Source: Eulemur rufifrons | Taxonomy: Eukaryota > Chordata > Mammalia > Primates > Lemuridae | NCBI RefSeq assembly: GCF_041146395.1 | Contig: NC_090989.1 | Coordinates: 218,582,843-218,646,842, forward strand | Direction of reading: 5' to 3' | Length of the DNA: 64,000 nt | Part shown: positions 45,765 to 59,862 of the stretch, in pieces | How the letters are laid out: the number at the start of each line of letters is the position of its first letter | How positions within the stretch are numbered: position 1 is the first letter of the stretch | Made by a program: the position numbers and the translations under genes | The notes under the pieces: model-generated | What the model was told of the DNA's origin: nothing | Database searches by the model: none | Seen by the model: only the letters and a program-made list of their open reading frames with translations

Positions 45765-46723
45765 TAAATTCATGCAGAAATTTAAAAAGGAGTCAGGATA
45801 GCTCAAACAATTTTGAAAAAGAAAAACAAAGTTGGAGAACTTACACTTCCAGTTTCAAAACTTACTACAAATCTATAGTAATCAACATAGTGTTGCACTG
45901 GCATAAAAATGGACATATAGATTTTTATAGTAGAATTGAGAGTCTATTGATTTGTTCACAAGAATGCCAACACAATTCAATGAGAAAAATAGCCTTTCTA
46001 ACAAATAAAGCAAGAATTGGATATCCATATGCAAAATAATGAAATTGGATTCCTCTCTCAAATCATACACAAAAAGTAACTCAAAATGTATCATAGACCT
46101 AAATGTAAAGACTGGAACTATAAAACTCTGAGAAGAAGACATAATTGTAAACCTTGACCTTGAGTTAGGCAATGGTTTCTTAGATTCAATTCCAAAAGCA
46201 CAAGAAACAAAAGAAAAAAATTATTTCTACTATATTAAAATTGACAACTTTTGTGCTGCAAATATCATGAAGAAAGTGAAAGGGCAATCCACAGAGTGAG
46301 AGAACGTATTTACAAACAATACTTGTGGTAAGGGACTTCACCCAAAATATATAAAGAACTCACAACAAAATTAAAAAAAAAAAAAAGACAATCCAATTAA
46401 CAAATGACCAAAGGATCAGAACAGACATTTCTCCAAAGACGATCTACAAATTTCCAATAAGCATGAGAAAAGATGCTCAACATTATCAGGGAAATGCAAA
46501 TCAAAGTCATGATGACACCTAATGGGTGTAAAATAAAAGAACAAGAAAATAAGAAGTGTTGCAGAGGATGTGGAGGAATTGAAGTGCTCATAGCTTACAC
46601 AGTGGTATGCATTACATAGTGGGAATGTAAAACATAGCTGATTGACCAGTCTGGAAGTCCCTCAAAGGCTTAAAGATAGGTTACTATATGACCTAGCACT
46701 TCTGCTCTTAGTTATATACTCAA

Positions 46724-46901
46724 GGGAAATAAAAACATATGTCCACACAAAAACTTTAATATGAATATTCATAACAACATTATTCATAATAGCTAAAACA
46801 TTGAAACAATCCGGGAAATAAAAACATATGTCCACACAAAAACTTTAACATGAATATTCATAACAACATTATTCATAATAGCTAAAACATTGAAACAATC
46901 C
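46724..46901. repeat. 89-bp tandem duplication inside the old L1
   Basis: Copy 1 spans 46724-46812 and copy 2 spans 46813-46901. Both start gggaaataaaaacatatgtc, and I see one difference in 89 bp (T/C in 'ttaatatg' against 'ttaacatg'). The host L1 is far more diverged than the two copies are from each other, so the duplication is recent. Confidence 0.93.
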
Positions 46902-47317
46902 AAATGCCCATAAACTGATGAATGGATAAACAAAAGTATAATATCCATACACCAAAATATTATCCATCCATAAAAAAGAATGAAGAAAACTAATGTATGC
47001 TACAAGTTGGAACCTTAAAAGTATTATTCTAAGTAAAAGAAGCAAGTCTCAAAAGACCATATATTGTATGATTTCATCTGTATGAAATGTCCAAAGTGAG
47101 CAAACTGATAGAGACATAAAATTGATTAGTGGGTTGCCTATGGCTGGAGGTTGGGGGTTTTGGGGGAGGTATTGGGGAGTGATTATAAATGGATCATTTT
47201 TTAACAGTGAATAAAAATGTTCTAAAATTAGATTGTGGTGATGGTTGCACAACTCTGTGAATATGTGAAAAACATTGACTTATACATTTTAAATGGGTGA
47301 ATTGTATGGTGTGGGGG

Positions 47318-47338
47318 TATATATATATATATATATAT
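47318..47338. repeat. (TA)n microsatellite
   Basis: About 10 TA units near the old L1's 3' end. Confidence 0.9.
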
Positions 47339-47380
47339 GTATAGCTATTAAAACAGAGTTAAAAAAAAAAAAAAACACCT

Positions 47381-47719
47381 CAACTCACTTAGTATTGAAG
47401 GATTTAAGTCAAGCACAAGATGAACTACTCTGTGGAGAACTGCTCCTGGAAGGAATGGCAATTCCACACAATTTGAGGGCCCATTGGAAAAAGATGGTAG
47501 CCCTTTACCTACAAACAATGTTCTGTATTTCCAAAATATGCTTCCTTACATAGGCCGTCTCAGTCAATTCTTCCAATAACCTTATAATGTTAACATATCA
47601 ACCATTAAAGTACACATTGGCAGATAAATAAAAAGAAGTTCTGAGAGATTGATTTTCCTCAAATCATATCCCTAGCAAATGGAAAATCATTTTTTTCACT
47701 TCCTAAAGGACACAAAATT
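47381..47719. other. Unique sequence
   Basis: Nothing recognised. Confidence 0.4.
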
Positions 47720-48345
47720 TACTTTTTAATTAACTAATTTTTTAAATTGACAAATAAAAATTTTGTATATTTATTGCATACAATATAGGTTTTGGAATAT
47801 GTATACCTTGTAAAATGGCTAAATAGAGCTAATTAACATGAATTATGTCTCATACTTATTTTTGGTGATGTGAACACTTAAAATCTACTCTTTTAGCGAT
47901 TTTCAAAAATATAATACATTGTTATTAGCCTTAGCCATCTTGTTGTGCAATATATGTCTACAACCTACTATCTAAGTGAAATTTTGTGTCCTTTGACCAA
48001 CATCTCCCCAAATGTTGCCCCCGCTCCCCAGCCCTTGGTATCATTCTACTCTGCTTCTTTGAATTGAACTTCTTAGAGTCTTCATATAAGTAAGATCGTG
48101 TGGTAGTTGTTTATCTTTGCCTGGCTTATTTCAGTTAACATAATTTCTTCCAGGTTTATGGATGTTATTGCAAATGACAAGATTTCCTTCCTTTTTAAGG
48201 CTGAATAGTATTCTTCTGTATATATACACCACATTTTTTCATGCATTCATCCAATGATGGACCCTTAGGCTGATTCTATATCTTGGCTATTGTGAATAAT
48301 GCTGTAATAAACATGGGAGTACAGATATCTCTGAAACATACTGAT
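47720..48345 (-). mobile_element. L1 3' end fragment, L1MA-like
   Basis: Antisense wording in good order: 'aaattgacaaataaaaattttgtatatttattgc', 'gtgaacacttaaaatctactctttt', 'ggctgaatagtattcttctgtatatatacaccacattttttc', 'cttggctattgtgaataatgctg'. No coding capacity remains. Confidence 0.8.
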
Positions 48346-50689
48346 TGTGTTTAAATAAAAATCTTAATCCAACGTTCATCCACCACTCTGGCTGATTTGC
48401 ATTTTTCCCCAAATTATTGCCAGTTAATCCACCAAGGTCAAAGCACCTAACCTGAACATGTTTTGAGATCTTTTCCTGGTTTAATTTTTTTTTCCTTCTG
48501 TTGAGAGGAATGTCTCTTTTCTACACTCAGACAATTTTGCTTCTTGGATATTAAGCCTTGGATATTAGTGACCGTGAATTTGACTCATGAAAAGAAGATA
48601 TAATAACTATAATCAGGAGAGCATAGAATCTAGGATTCCAGTAGAAAGTTAAATCTAGAAGGGGGACAGGAAAAGAAAAAGGAAAAAGGAGACTTTGGAA
48701 ACCGAGGTATCAGGTAGAAGCAAAAAAAAAAAATCTTTCCTACGAACTCATGAATCCCCAGCACCAGATACCACATCCTGTGAGCCTAGAAACCTGTCTG
48801 TGCTCAGTAACGTGGCATATCCTGGCAGAGATGGCCATGACCATCTGACTGACTTGGAATGTGATAGGGCAGAAGGGTTAGCAGTTCCAAACATTTGCTT
48901 CTCTCAGGGGCTCCAATTTTTCACTCTATGAAAACTTGGCAAGGGGCCCATTTCTTGAATTTTTTTTTTTTACTCCCCTTCTCCCTTGCCAATTCTCAGT
49001 GCATGGCAACTGGGAACATGCCTGATCACAGAAAGAAAATTCCGATTGAGGCCAAGCAGTGTAGTAAGCCCTAGTTCAACTTTGAGCTTTGCCTCTGACC
49101 CAGATCCATACACCTAGGGACTTAAAAACCACATGTGGCAGTTACATGTGGAGACAGGATGAAACTGACTCTCTGCCTACGTGCAGAAAGAGATGAAGGT
49201 GCCAACAAAGAAGAGTACACCTCTTAGGTTTCAGACTTTTCAGGCAGTGCTGACCTTCGCTAAAATTGGTGACATAGAGTTAAGTACTGACCACATTTTA
49301 GCATTTCAGGGATTCTCATATGTGGCTTTGTGAACCACAAACATCCCTTGAATTGTTGCGAAACCCAAATCCATCAAACAGGGTGGCACATCATAGGAGT
49401 GCTCCATTGCTCTTCTTAGAAAATATTTAGGATTTTTAATTTTCATTTGATATGAACAAGTGACTTTGCATTCAGAATTTATTCCAAAATTACAAGGTTG
49501 TCCCACGTGTGTTACTATAGCTTACGTCATTTGGCTGGTGGTAAAGAATTAAAAACAAACCATACAGATATTATTTTATTCTCACTGTCTGCTGAACACT
49601 GTTCTCATAGAAAAAAAGCACAGGTAGCAAAACTTCATCTCCCCCAAATGCACTTCAATACATTTTAAGTGTAAAAACCTAATTTAAAATAATGTCAGCA
49701 TCTTTGGGCTGTAGAATATGAAGCTCAGCATCTTTAAATTATTTAAGAGGTCCACAGAGAACCAGTTATGCTTATAATGTCAGATTTACTCAAAGAAAGG
49801 GGAAAGCAAAGCAAAGTGTTGAATAAGGGTTTCCTATGCAGTTTCATTGAGTTATTTCTGCATTCTGTAATTGTAACAATAGTCCTACCAAATTTTAAAA
49901 CGAAACCAGATATGCATGTACATAAGGTTATAAAATAATTTTGTGCGTTAGTTTTGTGTTTTAAAAACAAATATTTACTTGTGTCCTAGTGCTGCTACTT
50001 CTCTTTTTGGCTTTTATTTATTAACAATAAGATATGTTAAAAAAAAAAAAAAAAAAAAAAACATGCTAAAAAAAGACAGTGTCCATGCCGTCTCTAAAAC
50101 TTGTCACTATTTTCCTTAAATAAGAGACAGACAATTTTTAAATCTATATAGTGTTAACTGCCTTGGTTTCCTCTTTTCTAATGGTCTGGAATACAAAAGA
50201 AGAAACTTTCTTTTTCTTAAGGCAAAGCATACTATATAAATAATTTCAGCAGTATTCTAACCTACAAAGTTTTATTTATTATAAAAAATAAAATATATAG
50301 TGTAATGCCCAGAGGACTCTTTGGTGTTCTGGAGTGATAGGAAAAGACATTGAGAATTTTTGAAACTAGAAGCTCTGTCCAAAATTCACATGATAACATG
50401 GTGAGAGTTTATTGTAAATCTATTAATTACTAGAGTTTTGCATAAAGTCTTTGCAATATTTTAGCGTTCATTATCATGAGTTGCATACTTGTGAGCACTG
50501 TATATCTATCATTTTCTAATAGTGATTATCTCTTTTAGAAATACAGTTTACAGGGACTAATTAATGATCAATTAATGACCATTTCCACATTAAGGGCACA
50601 GGTATTACAGACAAATAAATTTCATTAAGGACAGTCAGAGGGATCTTCCAAACTCAGAAAACAATTAGACCAAACCCAAGGAAATTGTA
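48346..50689. other. Unique intergenic sequence
   Basis: No repeat family recognised except the A-run at 50039-50061. A GA-rich stretch lies near 48660-48735. No exons seen. Confidence 0.4.
50039..50061 (+). repeat. Poly(A) run, 23 bp
   Basis: A pure A-run not attached to a recognisable SINE or LINE. Confidence 0.9.
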
Positions 50690-52400
50690 ATATCAAAAAA
50701 CCAGAAATGAAAGTAGAGAAATTGTAACAGATGCTTCAGAAATAAAAAGGATCATAAGGGACAATTATGAACAATTATATTCTAACAAATTTGATAAGCT
50801 AAAAGAATTGATAAATTTATGGAAAAATACACCCTACCAATGTTGAATCAGGAAGAAATAGCAAGCCTGAACAGACCAATAACAAAGAGATTAAAAACCT
50901 CTCAACAAAGGAAAGCCGAGGACCAAATGGCTTTATAGCTGAATTCAGCCAAACTTTTAAAGAAGAATTAATACCAATACTTCTTAAAGTCTTTCAAAAT
51001 ATATAGCTAGAGGGAATACTTCTTAACATATTTTACAATGCCATCATTGCCTTGGTACTGAAGCCAAAGACATCACAAGAAAACTACAGGCCAATATCTC
51101 TGATGAATATTGATGTAAAAATCCTCAATTAAATATTAGCAGATCAAATTCAACAACATTTCAAAAAGTTTATCTATAATCATCAAGTGTGATTTATTTC
51201 TAGCAGGCAAGGCTGATTTAACATGCACAAATCAATCAATATGATACATCACGTTAGCAGACTGAAAGACAAAAACCACATGATTATATCAATTGATGAA
51301 GAAAAAACATTTGGCAAAGTTCAATATCCTTTCTTGATAAAAACTCTTCTCAGTTTAAGTATAGAAGGAAAAGTCCTCAACATAATAAAGGCCATTCATA
51401 AAAATCACACAGCTAACATCATAATGATGGGGAAAATCTGAAAGTTTTTCCTCTAATATCTGGTCTAAAACACAGACACCCAGTCTTGCTTCTTTTCACT
51501 TCTTTTAAACACAGTACTGGAAGTACTAGCAAGATCAATAAGACAAGAAAAAGAAATAAAATTTATCCAAATCAGAAAGGAAAAAGTGACATTCTCTCTG
51601 TTTTTAGACGACACAGTCCTATGTAAAAAACACCAAAGACTCCACAAAAAACTGTTAGGTCTAATAAATGAATTCAGTGAATTTGCAGGATATAAAATCA
51701 ATATACAAAAGTCCATAGAATTTCTATAGGCAAATAATGACCTAGCCAAAAATGAAATCGAGAAAATCATCTCATTTATGATAGCATAAAAAACACTTTG
51801 GAGTAAATTTTACCAGGAAGGGAGAAGATCTGTACACTGAAAACTATAAAACATTGATGAAAAATCGAAGAGAACATGACAAATGGAAAAATGTTTCATT
51901 CTCATGGATTGAAAGAATTAATATTGTTAAAATGTCCATACTACCTAAAGCAATATATAGATTCAATGTAATTCCTATCAAAATCCTAATGACATTCTTC
52001 ATGGAAATAGGAAAAAAAAAACCCTAAAATTTGTAGAGAATCACAAAAGACTCTGAATAGCCAAAGCAATTATGAGAAAAATATACACACGTAAAGTTGG
52101 AGGCATCACACTTCCTAATTTAAAATTATACTACAAAGCTACAGTAATCAAAACAGTATGGTACTAGCATAAAAACAGACACATAGACCAACGGAATAGA
52201 ATAGAGAGCCTAGAAATAAATCTCAACATACATAGTCAACTAATTTTTGACAAAAGCACCAGGAGGAAACAATGGGGGATATTCCCTTTAATAAATGGTG
52301 CTGGGAAAACTGGATTTCTACACACAAAAGAATGAAATTGGATCCTTACCTTGTACCATACACAAAAATCAACTTATAATCTATAAAAGACCTATGGAAT
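50690..52400 (+). mobile_element. Old L1 ORF2 fragment, truncated at both ends
   Basis: Wording follows the reverse-transcriptase and later regions: 'aactacaggccaatatctctgatgaatattgatg', 'cacatgattatatcaattgatgaagaaaaaac', 'gtgacattctctctgtttttagacgacac', then 'aaaactataaaacattgatgaaa' and 'acatagaccaacggaatagaatagagagcc'. Readable peptide patches occur but stops and frameshifts are frequent. It stops at about 52395 without a 3'UTR or poly(A), so a later deletion or rearrangement removed the end. Confidence 0.8.
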
Positions 52401-53302
52401 CAATTTTGTTTAGTATATTCCAATGAGCAGAGAAGATGAGACTATATTTATAGCATACATTATGGTTTTCCAAAATTTTAACACTCATCACATTTTGTTA
52501 TCCATATAACAACTTTGTAAGATAGTTAGGGCAGGTATTCTGACCCATTTAATATTGTTTTTGATTTTTAAAATTATATGCTATTACATCACAAAAAAAT
52601 TCTCAGAAAGACTGGGGAAGACTATCTTTGGCAGCGGGGGGGAGGTTAAAGAAGGACTACCAAATAATGCCTGAGATAATCATACCTGAGTTATAATATG
52701 AGATTTATTTGAAATAGATAGCATTTTAAATTAGAAGTGACTAAAATATCAGCAAAGAACATATTCTTCTCTGCAAATATTCAAGAATGAGTGTTCAAAA
52801 GTAATTGATTTCTGATAGCAAAATTAAGATTCAATTTCCCACACATTTGATTTAGATGTGTCTTAGTCATAATATTTATATATGTATATATATACTGAAA
52901 CTCATATACATAATAAACAATCATAATGTAGATATAATTCCTTACCCTACTTTTTTCACTTAATATTATATCTTCTCATTATGATAGGATAATTTCTCAG
53001 GCTAATGATTTCTTCTATAAAACCTTATGTTTAAGGTCTTTGTATTATATAAATGTACCATATAGGTTATTTCTCTTTTTGCCTAATATAAAAATGATAA
53101 TCTCTCACTTTGTATCTCCACTCTGTAATTTACTTTAGAGCTACAGTATAATCTGATCATTGGGTAAGTCTTTCACCAATGAGAGGTGAGCAGATTATTC
53201 AATCCCTGTCTATGCCTTGAGCTAAGAATTTGGTCTTCTATCTTTTCTATCTCACTGTTTACATTATCTCAATTTTCTTATGACTGTGTATATAAATGAC
53301 TG

Positions 53303-53341
<39 letters not shown>

Positions 53342-53394
53342 TATATATATATATATATGCATGCCAATGACACTCCAATTTTTCTCTTCAGGCC
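52401..53394. other. Mostly unassigned sequence
   Basis: 52480-52550 resembles an antisense MIR patch ('ccatataacaactttgtaagatag...ggtattctgacccattt') but is short. A composite microsatellite lies at 53309-53358. Confidence 0.35.
53309..53358. repeat. Composite (CT)n(AT)n microsatellite
   Basis: About 14 CT units followed after CC by about 10 AT units; likely highly variable in length. Confidence 0.93.
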
Positions 53395-53795
53395 TTACCT
53401 TTCTCTAAAATTTATGTATCAACTACCAGTTCAGTATCTCCACTTGGATATTTAATTAGCACTTCACACTTAACATACTCAAAATCGAACTGATCAACCT
53501 CCAACTTTCCCCAAACTTGTTCTTCCTACAGTCTTTTCTATCTCAATACATAAGTCCATCTACCTACGTCCTCAGAGCAAAAACATTGGTGTATCCAGAC
53601 TCTGTTTCTGATTATCCCACCCCATTCGTATTATCTACCAGCACATTTTATTGGTTTTGTCATCAAAGTATGCCCAGAATCTGATCCAACTATTTCTGAT
53701 GTGAAACTTCTAGTCAGATCCAGCATAATCTCTTGCCTGGATTAATGTCATGGTCTCTTAACAGGTTCTGTGTTTCTATCCTCATCATGTTTGTA
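53395..53795 (+). mobile_element. L2 LINE 3' region
   Basis: 'acatactcaaaatcgaactgatcaacctcc', 'aaacattggtgtatccagactctg', 'aatctgatccaactatttctgatg' and 'tctcttgcctggattaatgtcatggtctcttaacagg' follow the L2 consensus in sense order with heavy divergence. Confidence 0.75.
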
Positions 53796-54489
53796 ACCAT
53801 GTAAATGCAAATATTTGCTGCAAATAGAATTTTAGGATTCTTGGAAACAGTCCCCACATGAAAGTGATCAAAATGTATTTATTACTTTTCATGTATTCAC
53901 TAAGAGAGGAAGCATTCTATATTGTATTATAACTGAAATAAACTTTTCAGGTACCCTCATTTCTCTGGATGGCCAAATAATGCATACATTTAAAATTATG
54001 ATGGTAATTCAGTTTCTGCTTTATAAGGCACTTTCAGATAAGTATTCACTCAATTCAAAATTCAAACTCCCTACAGGGAGTGTTTTATGATACACTTTCT
54101 TGAAGTCTCAGCCCACTTCTCTTTGCAAAAATCTTCTTCACAGACATGGTTACAAAAGGGGCCCCAGCACTCCACTTGCTCCTGGTAAGTTTCTAGTAAG
54201 TTTCATAGCTCTTCCTTCCCACCAATACTCCCTGACTTACTGGGTATCTGCTGAAACCAAGATTAATATCCTTGTTTGCATCAGTCACCAGAAACACATG
54301 TCATTGAAGGCAATTCTTATAACCCAGACTCTCTTTTACATATAGCTCATAATATCTCCTGTTCTGATGGCATTTCTCACCCCTTATCAATTCTTAAAAT
54401 ACTTCTGCTGTGCCCTCTGGAACTTATATATTTTACCATCAAAATCCTTTATATACTCAAATTCTCCTCTGAATATTGTTTTGTTTATC
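53796..54489. other. Unique sequence
   Basis: Possibly a continuation of decayed L2 near 54050-54150, not certain; no exons. Confidence 0.35.
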
Positions 54490-55024
54490 AAGATAAACTT
54501 GACTCCTAGACTCCACATAAGTGGAATCATGCAATATTTGTCTATTTGTGACTGGCTTAGGTCACTTAATACAAGTGTTCAAGGTTCATCCATATTGTAG
54601 CATGTAGCAGAATTTCATTCCTTTTTATTAAGGCTGAATAATATTTCATTGTATGTATACACCTTGAATGTGAACCCCTGTGAACATTGGCATACACGTA
54701 TCTGTTCAAGTCCCTGCTTTCAATTCTTTATGTATATACCTAGAAGTTAAATTGCTGGATCATATAGTAATTCTATTTTAAATTTTTTGAAGAACCACCA
54801 TACTGTTTTCTATAGTGGCTGCATAATTTTACATTCCCACTAGCAATGTACAAGGGTTCCATTCTTCACCACATCCTTTCTAGCACTTGCTATTTTCTGT
54901 TTGTTGTTTGTTTGTTTTTAAATAGCCATTCTAATGGATGTGAAGTGGTATCTCCTTGTGGTTTTGATTTGCAGTTCCCTAATGATTGGTGATGTTGGGC
55001 ATCTTCTCATTTACTTATTAACCA

Positions 55025-55071
<47 letters not shown>

Positions 55072-55135
55072 TTTTTGGAGAAATGTCTGTTCAAGTTCTT
55101 TGCCCAATTTTTAATTAGGTTGTAAGACTAGCATC
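54490..55135 (-). mobile_element. Old L1 3' fragment in antisense
   Basis: 'ggctgaataatatttcattgtatgtatacacc', 'gttaaattgctggatcatatagtaattc', 'aagaaccaccatactgttttctatagtggctgc' and 'gtgaagtggtatctccttgtggttttgatttgcagttcc' are the reverse complement of the L1 ORF2 C-terminal coding region. A microsatellite has expanded inside it. Confidence 0.85.
55024..55077. repeat. Composite (TG)n(TA)n(T)n microsatellite
   Basis: About 7 TG units, about 12 TA units and a T-run in succession. Confidence 0.93.
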
Positions 55136-57459
55136 TTCACATAGAATTACTGGGAGTCTATTCTAATCTATTATGGTCCATTCCTTCACTGGAACAGTAA
55201 AATATTTGGTTTGCTACTAATGGCAGAGGAGTAGAAGGAAAGATAAAAAAGGAAGATACTGAGATGAAAAATATTTCAAAGTATGTCTTTAAAATATTAA
55301 ACCTATTGGAAAGCAAAAAGACAGTTCTGTTTGGGAAGAAATAATCATTTCAGTCACTTAAGTATATATTTAGTAATTTCTATTTGTCAAGCATTATCCT
55401 AGCTATCCAGCTAGATACTGGAAGGAGGTTTTTTTTTTTTTTTTTTTTTTTTTGGCTAACAAACAAAAAATTTAGATATAAATCTTATCAACTATATGGG
55501 TAGCATGAGAAAGAAGCACAATTTAAAAAATATTATATTTTTATCTTCTATTCCACTGAAAATGTGATTTATATACACATGTGTTTAAATAACATTCTCA
55601 AAGCATTGCCCCCAGTCAACACTTCAATGAATATCTATTACCTTTTTTAAATTTAAAGTTCATGCTTGGAGTACTATTTGTTTTAGCAGAGGTAAAATGT
55701 AGAATGTTACTAAAATTTGAAGTATGCTTTTGTTCTACTACCACAGAAACATTTCAAATATTTTTCATAGAAACTGACTTTTGAGTTTTTCAAATGCTTC
55801 ATATTGGAGCATTCAGAATAAAGGAAGATATATTTGGGAAAGTATTAATTCTTCCATCTCTAATGTTAGTGAATACCACAAGTATATTAGAGAAAATCAC
55901 AGAGAGATAGGTAAGCAACACAGAAAAAAAGATGTTGCAGAAAAAGTCACATATAGACAGTTATTTTCATGAAGTCGTATCTCTTTACATCCATTTCAAT
56001 ATTTCCACCATATTTTCTTCCTCATTATATTTCTGTCTCTATAAGGTTGTAAGAAGAGAACAAAACTAGAGATTTACTCTGCTGACAATAATAATTTTTC
56101 ATCTAGCAGAAAAATACACAAAAAAGATATTTAAAAAGTACTTGCATCTTTTCACTCTGGAAGTCTTATGGTTCAATTAATATGAAGATACAAAAGTCTC
56201 AGTAAAAGAAAGTTAAAAAATCTTGTCTACCTTGTCTGAAATCTGCACGCAATGGAGAATGGATTTCAGTTCTTTTTTGGATGAATCACACTTTATATCA
56301 AATATGATGAGGAGTCTAGAGATTCAGAATGCACTAAGCACATGGGACAAATCATTTGTAGTGCTCATCTCAGATACCATTCTTCCTCTTCTCTGCAATA
56401 TTCCTTTTTCCAACCTCTTTTTTGTACACTTTCAGTTTGGTTAAAGAAATGGCCTCAAGCTTGAGTTCATTCCTGGTTTCTACATCCTTTTCACCAAAAC
56501 TATTTCACTCCTTTCCAACTATCTTCTTATTTTGATGCATGAATCCTTTAACTACAGGGCTTAGAGCAAAAACCAGGAGAATGAGTGCTTCTACATTTTA
56601 TCAAGTGCCTAATATCTTAATGGAATTTCACATTAAATGAGGATACAAATAAATCATGTTGGGATACAGTGTTAAACAACAATTCATATTAATTCTGAAG
56701 ACAATGCAATGTTAAAGCATGTTATTCAGTCAAAAAGTAATTAAGAAAATTAAAAAAAAAATCTTACTAAGGGGAAGGCCACATCACTGTAGTTGCTGCT
56801 ACAAAATAAGCTGGTAGCAAACAAAGTGCTTTGCACGGCATTTCTACCTCACATTCTCTTATAGACCTTGATAGAATTTGTTCTTCATAAGACCTGCTTC
56901 AGAGAAAGACAGATAGTGTTGTAAGTTGAGAGTGAAGCCAACTTTGGGCATTAGAAAGCCTATTTTAAGAGTATGACTGGTCTACTTTACTACTCAGTGC
57001 TTTTTAAAGTCAGCGAGCATTTGGCTTCAATGAACTTCAGAGAACATTCTTTCCCTGCTTATTTCAAAAAGGGTAAACTGTGTTTCTTGCAACTTCTACC
57101 ACAAGAGCACTAGAATAACTTTTGATTTAATCTGATTACATTTGTTTGCTTTATTATTTCTGAAGCCTCTTAAGATACACTAATTGTTTACTTAGTATAT
57201 CTTAGTGTATCAGAACAGCAGTCACTAGACAAAGTGGATTAATGATCTAAAATAATTAGAAGTTCTATGTGCACAGCAGATTCAAATGTACTGCAAATTA
57301 ATTGTTCCAAACTAGCCATGATGTTCTCATTTAAGGATCATACAAAAAGAACATAATGCAAAATAGACTAATGTGAAGCCATTCAAATCATATCTTATCT
57401 TTCTTCTCAGCTTTTTCTAGATTCTCTTATATTTCAATATCTCTTGGTCAATATATTGA
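55136..57459. other. Unique intergenic sequence
   Basis: AT-rich. A 25-bp T-run lies at 55429-55453 without a recognisable SINE next to it. No exons or RNA genes seen. Confidence 0.4.
55429..55453. repeat. Poly(T) run
   Basis: About 25 consecutive T. Confidence 0.9.
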
Positions 57460-57595
57460 CTCATTCAATTATTCTTTGTCCTTTCAAAAATATTTATTTG
57501 ACATCTGCTGCATCACAGGCACTGCCCTCGACGTGAACCAAAGGAGATACAGCACCTGACTTCATGGAACTTAAATTTATATATTACTCTAAAGA
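57460..57595 (-). mobile_element. L2 LINE 3' end fragment
   Basis: 'aaatatttatttgacatctgctgcatcacaggcactgccc' followed by 'caaaggagatacagcacctgacttcatggaacttaaa' is antisense L2 3' end. Confidence 0.65.
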
Positions 57596-58065
57596 TAATG
57601 GAAATAGTTTCTAAACCACTTCTCTCCTAAGAGCTCTCCCAAAAGCTGGAAGTCATCCATGATTATTATACCACTCTTACCCAATTAATCCAAGTTAATG
57701 ACTTCACTAGACAATAATGACTCTGATTTAGAAAGAGATGGTCCCTGGACACAAATGTTTTCATTATCAAGCCACAACTGTGCAGAAAATATTTTTTAAA
57801 ATGAAGACAAATTGATTGCAATGGCAATTCAGACTACTTTATTAGTAATTAAGGAGGGATATTAATTAGAATATATAGTTAATACTATAACCTTGGGATT
57901 TTTTTTTTACATAAATATATTGTTGGTTTCAAGTATCATATGAAAGCATAAAGAATTTTTTCAATTTTTCCTGATTAAAGAAGCTAATATTGTAAAAACT
58001 ACTCTGCAGAAAAGAAAAAATAAAAGGAATTTGTCTTTCAACATGTATTTCTAGAGTTATTTTGA
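57596..58065. other. Unique sequence
   Basis: Nothing recognised. Confidence 0.4.
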
Positions 58066-58530
58066 ACCATGTGGTAGACAGAGTAATGGCCCTTAAATGT
58101 GTCTGTATCTTAATCCAGGAACTTGTGAATATGTTATCTTACATGGCAAAAGGGATTTTGCAAATGTAAATATGGTTACTGACCTTGAGATGGGGAGATT
58201 ATTTTGGATTATCTGGGGGGAGGAGGTCAATCTAATCACATAAGTCCTTAAAAGTGAATAACTTTTTCCCAACAGAGAATGTTAGGATAGAAGAAGGAAC
58301 AGAAAGATGCCACATTTCTGGCATTAAAGATGGGAGAAGGGTCCAAGAGCTAAGGAATGCAAGAGGCCACTAGAAGCTGGAAGAAGGAAAGGAAACAAAT
58401 TGACTCCTACAGCCTCCTGAAATGAATGAAGCCCTGACAATATCTTGATTTTAACCCAGTGAGAACCATATTAGACCTACCTAAAAACTGTAGTATAGTG
58501 AGTTTATATTGTTTTGTGAAAGTTGTCAGA
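58066..58530 (+). mobile_element. MLT1-like MaLR LTR
   Basis: 'ggaacttgtgaatatgttatcttacatggcaaaagggattttgcaaatgtaa', 'ccttgagatggggagattattttggattatctgg', 'ccactagaagctgg' and 'gccctgacaatatcttgattttaacccagtgagaacc' follow an ERVL-MaLR LTR. The polyadenylation-region remnant ('gtgagtttatattgttttgtg') extends to about 58530. Confidence 0.75.
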
Positions 58531-59491
<961 letters not shown>

Positions 59492-59573
59492 GGGATCCAC
59501 TTTGCTTTTATAAACTGATGAGTTTATATTACTATGTTTTACTGTCTCAAAATTAAAATTCTAAAATGAAAAC

Positions 59574-59862
59574 TGAAGTATCCCAAGAATGGAAAAATAA
59601 GCACCACATGTACTCATCATCAAATTGATTTCACTGATTATCAATCACCTAAGAGCACATTTAGGAATAACGTTAATCGGGTGTCGGGCAGATGTGGGGA
59701 GCAGGGATGGGTGTATACATACATAGTGAGTGCGATGCACACCGTCTAGGGGATGGACACGCTTGAAGCTCTGATTCGGGGGGTGGGGGGGGAGGGCGAT
59801 ATATGTAACCTAAACTTTTGTACCCCCATAATATGCTGAAATAAAAAATAAACAAACAAAAA
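59574..59862 (+). mobile_element. 5'-truncated lemur-type L1 3' end
   Basis: It starts in the ORF2 C-terminus (the equivalent of [15 protein letters not shown] in the full-length L1). It passes 'gtgagtgcgatgcacaccgtctaggggatgg' and a G-rich tract at 59778-59796. It ends 'atatgtaacctaaacttttgtacccccataatatgctgaaataaa' in outline, plus an A-rich tail. After the G-rich tract this tail is unlike that of the full-length copy, so the two belong to different 3'UTR lineages. Confidence 0.9.

Larger units (their letters stand above)
44905..47380 (+). mobile_element. Old L1 ORF2 3' half and 3' end, split by an Alu
   Basis: Decayed ORF2 wording from the catalytic region onward: 'ctatttctatttgtagatgacatgatattc' (equivalent to LFADDMI), then 'ggttgtaggatgcaagatgaacatacaaaaatcaattg'. 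Later come the C-terminal and 3' parts ('atggctggaggttgggggttttgggg', 'ggtgatggttgcacaactctgtgaatatg'), ending in (TA)n and an A-run at 47362-47376. It is 5'-truncated and has no open frame. It contains an Alu (45470-45764) and an 89-bp duplication (46724-46901). Confidence 0.75.

Noticed and set aside
50039..50061. A-tail of a processed pseudogene
   Set aside because: No gene-like sequence or target duplication could be found beside the A-run.
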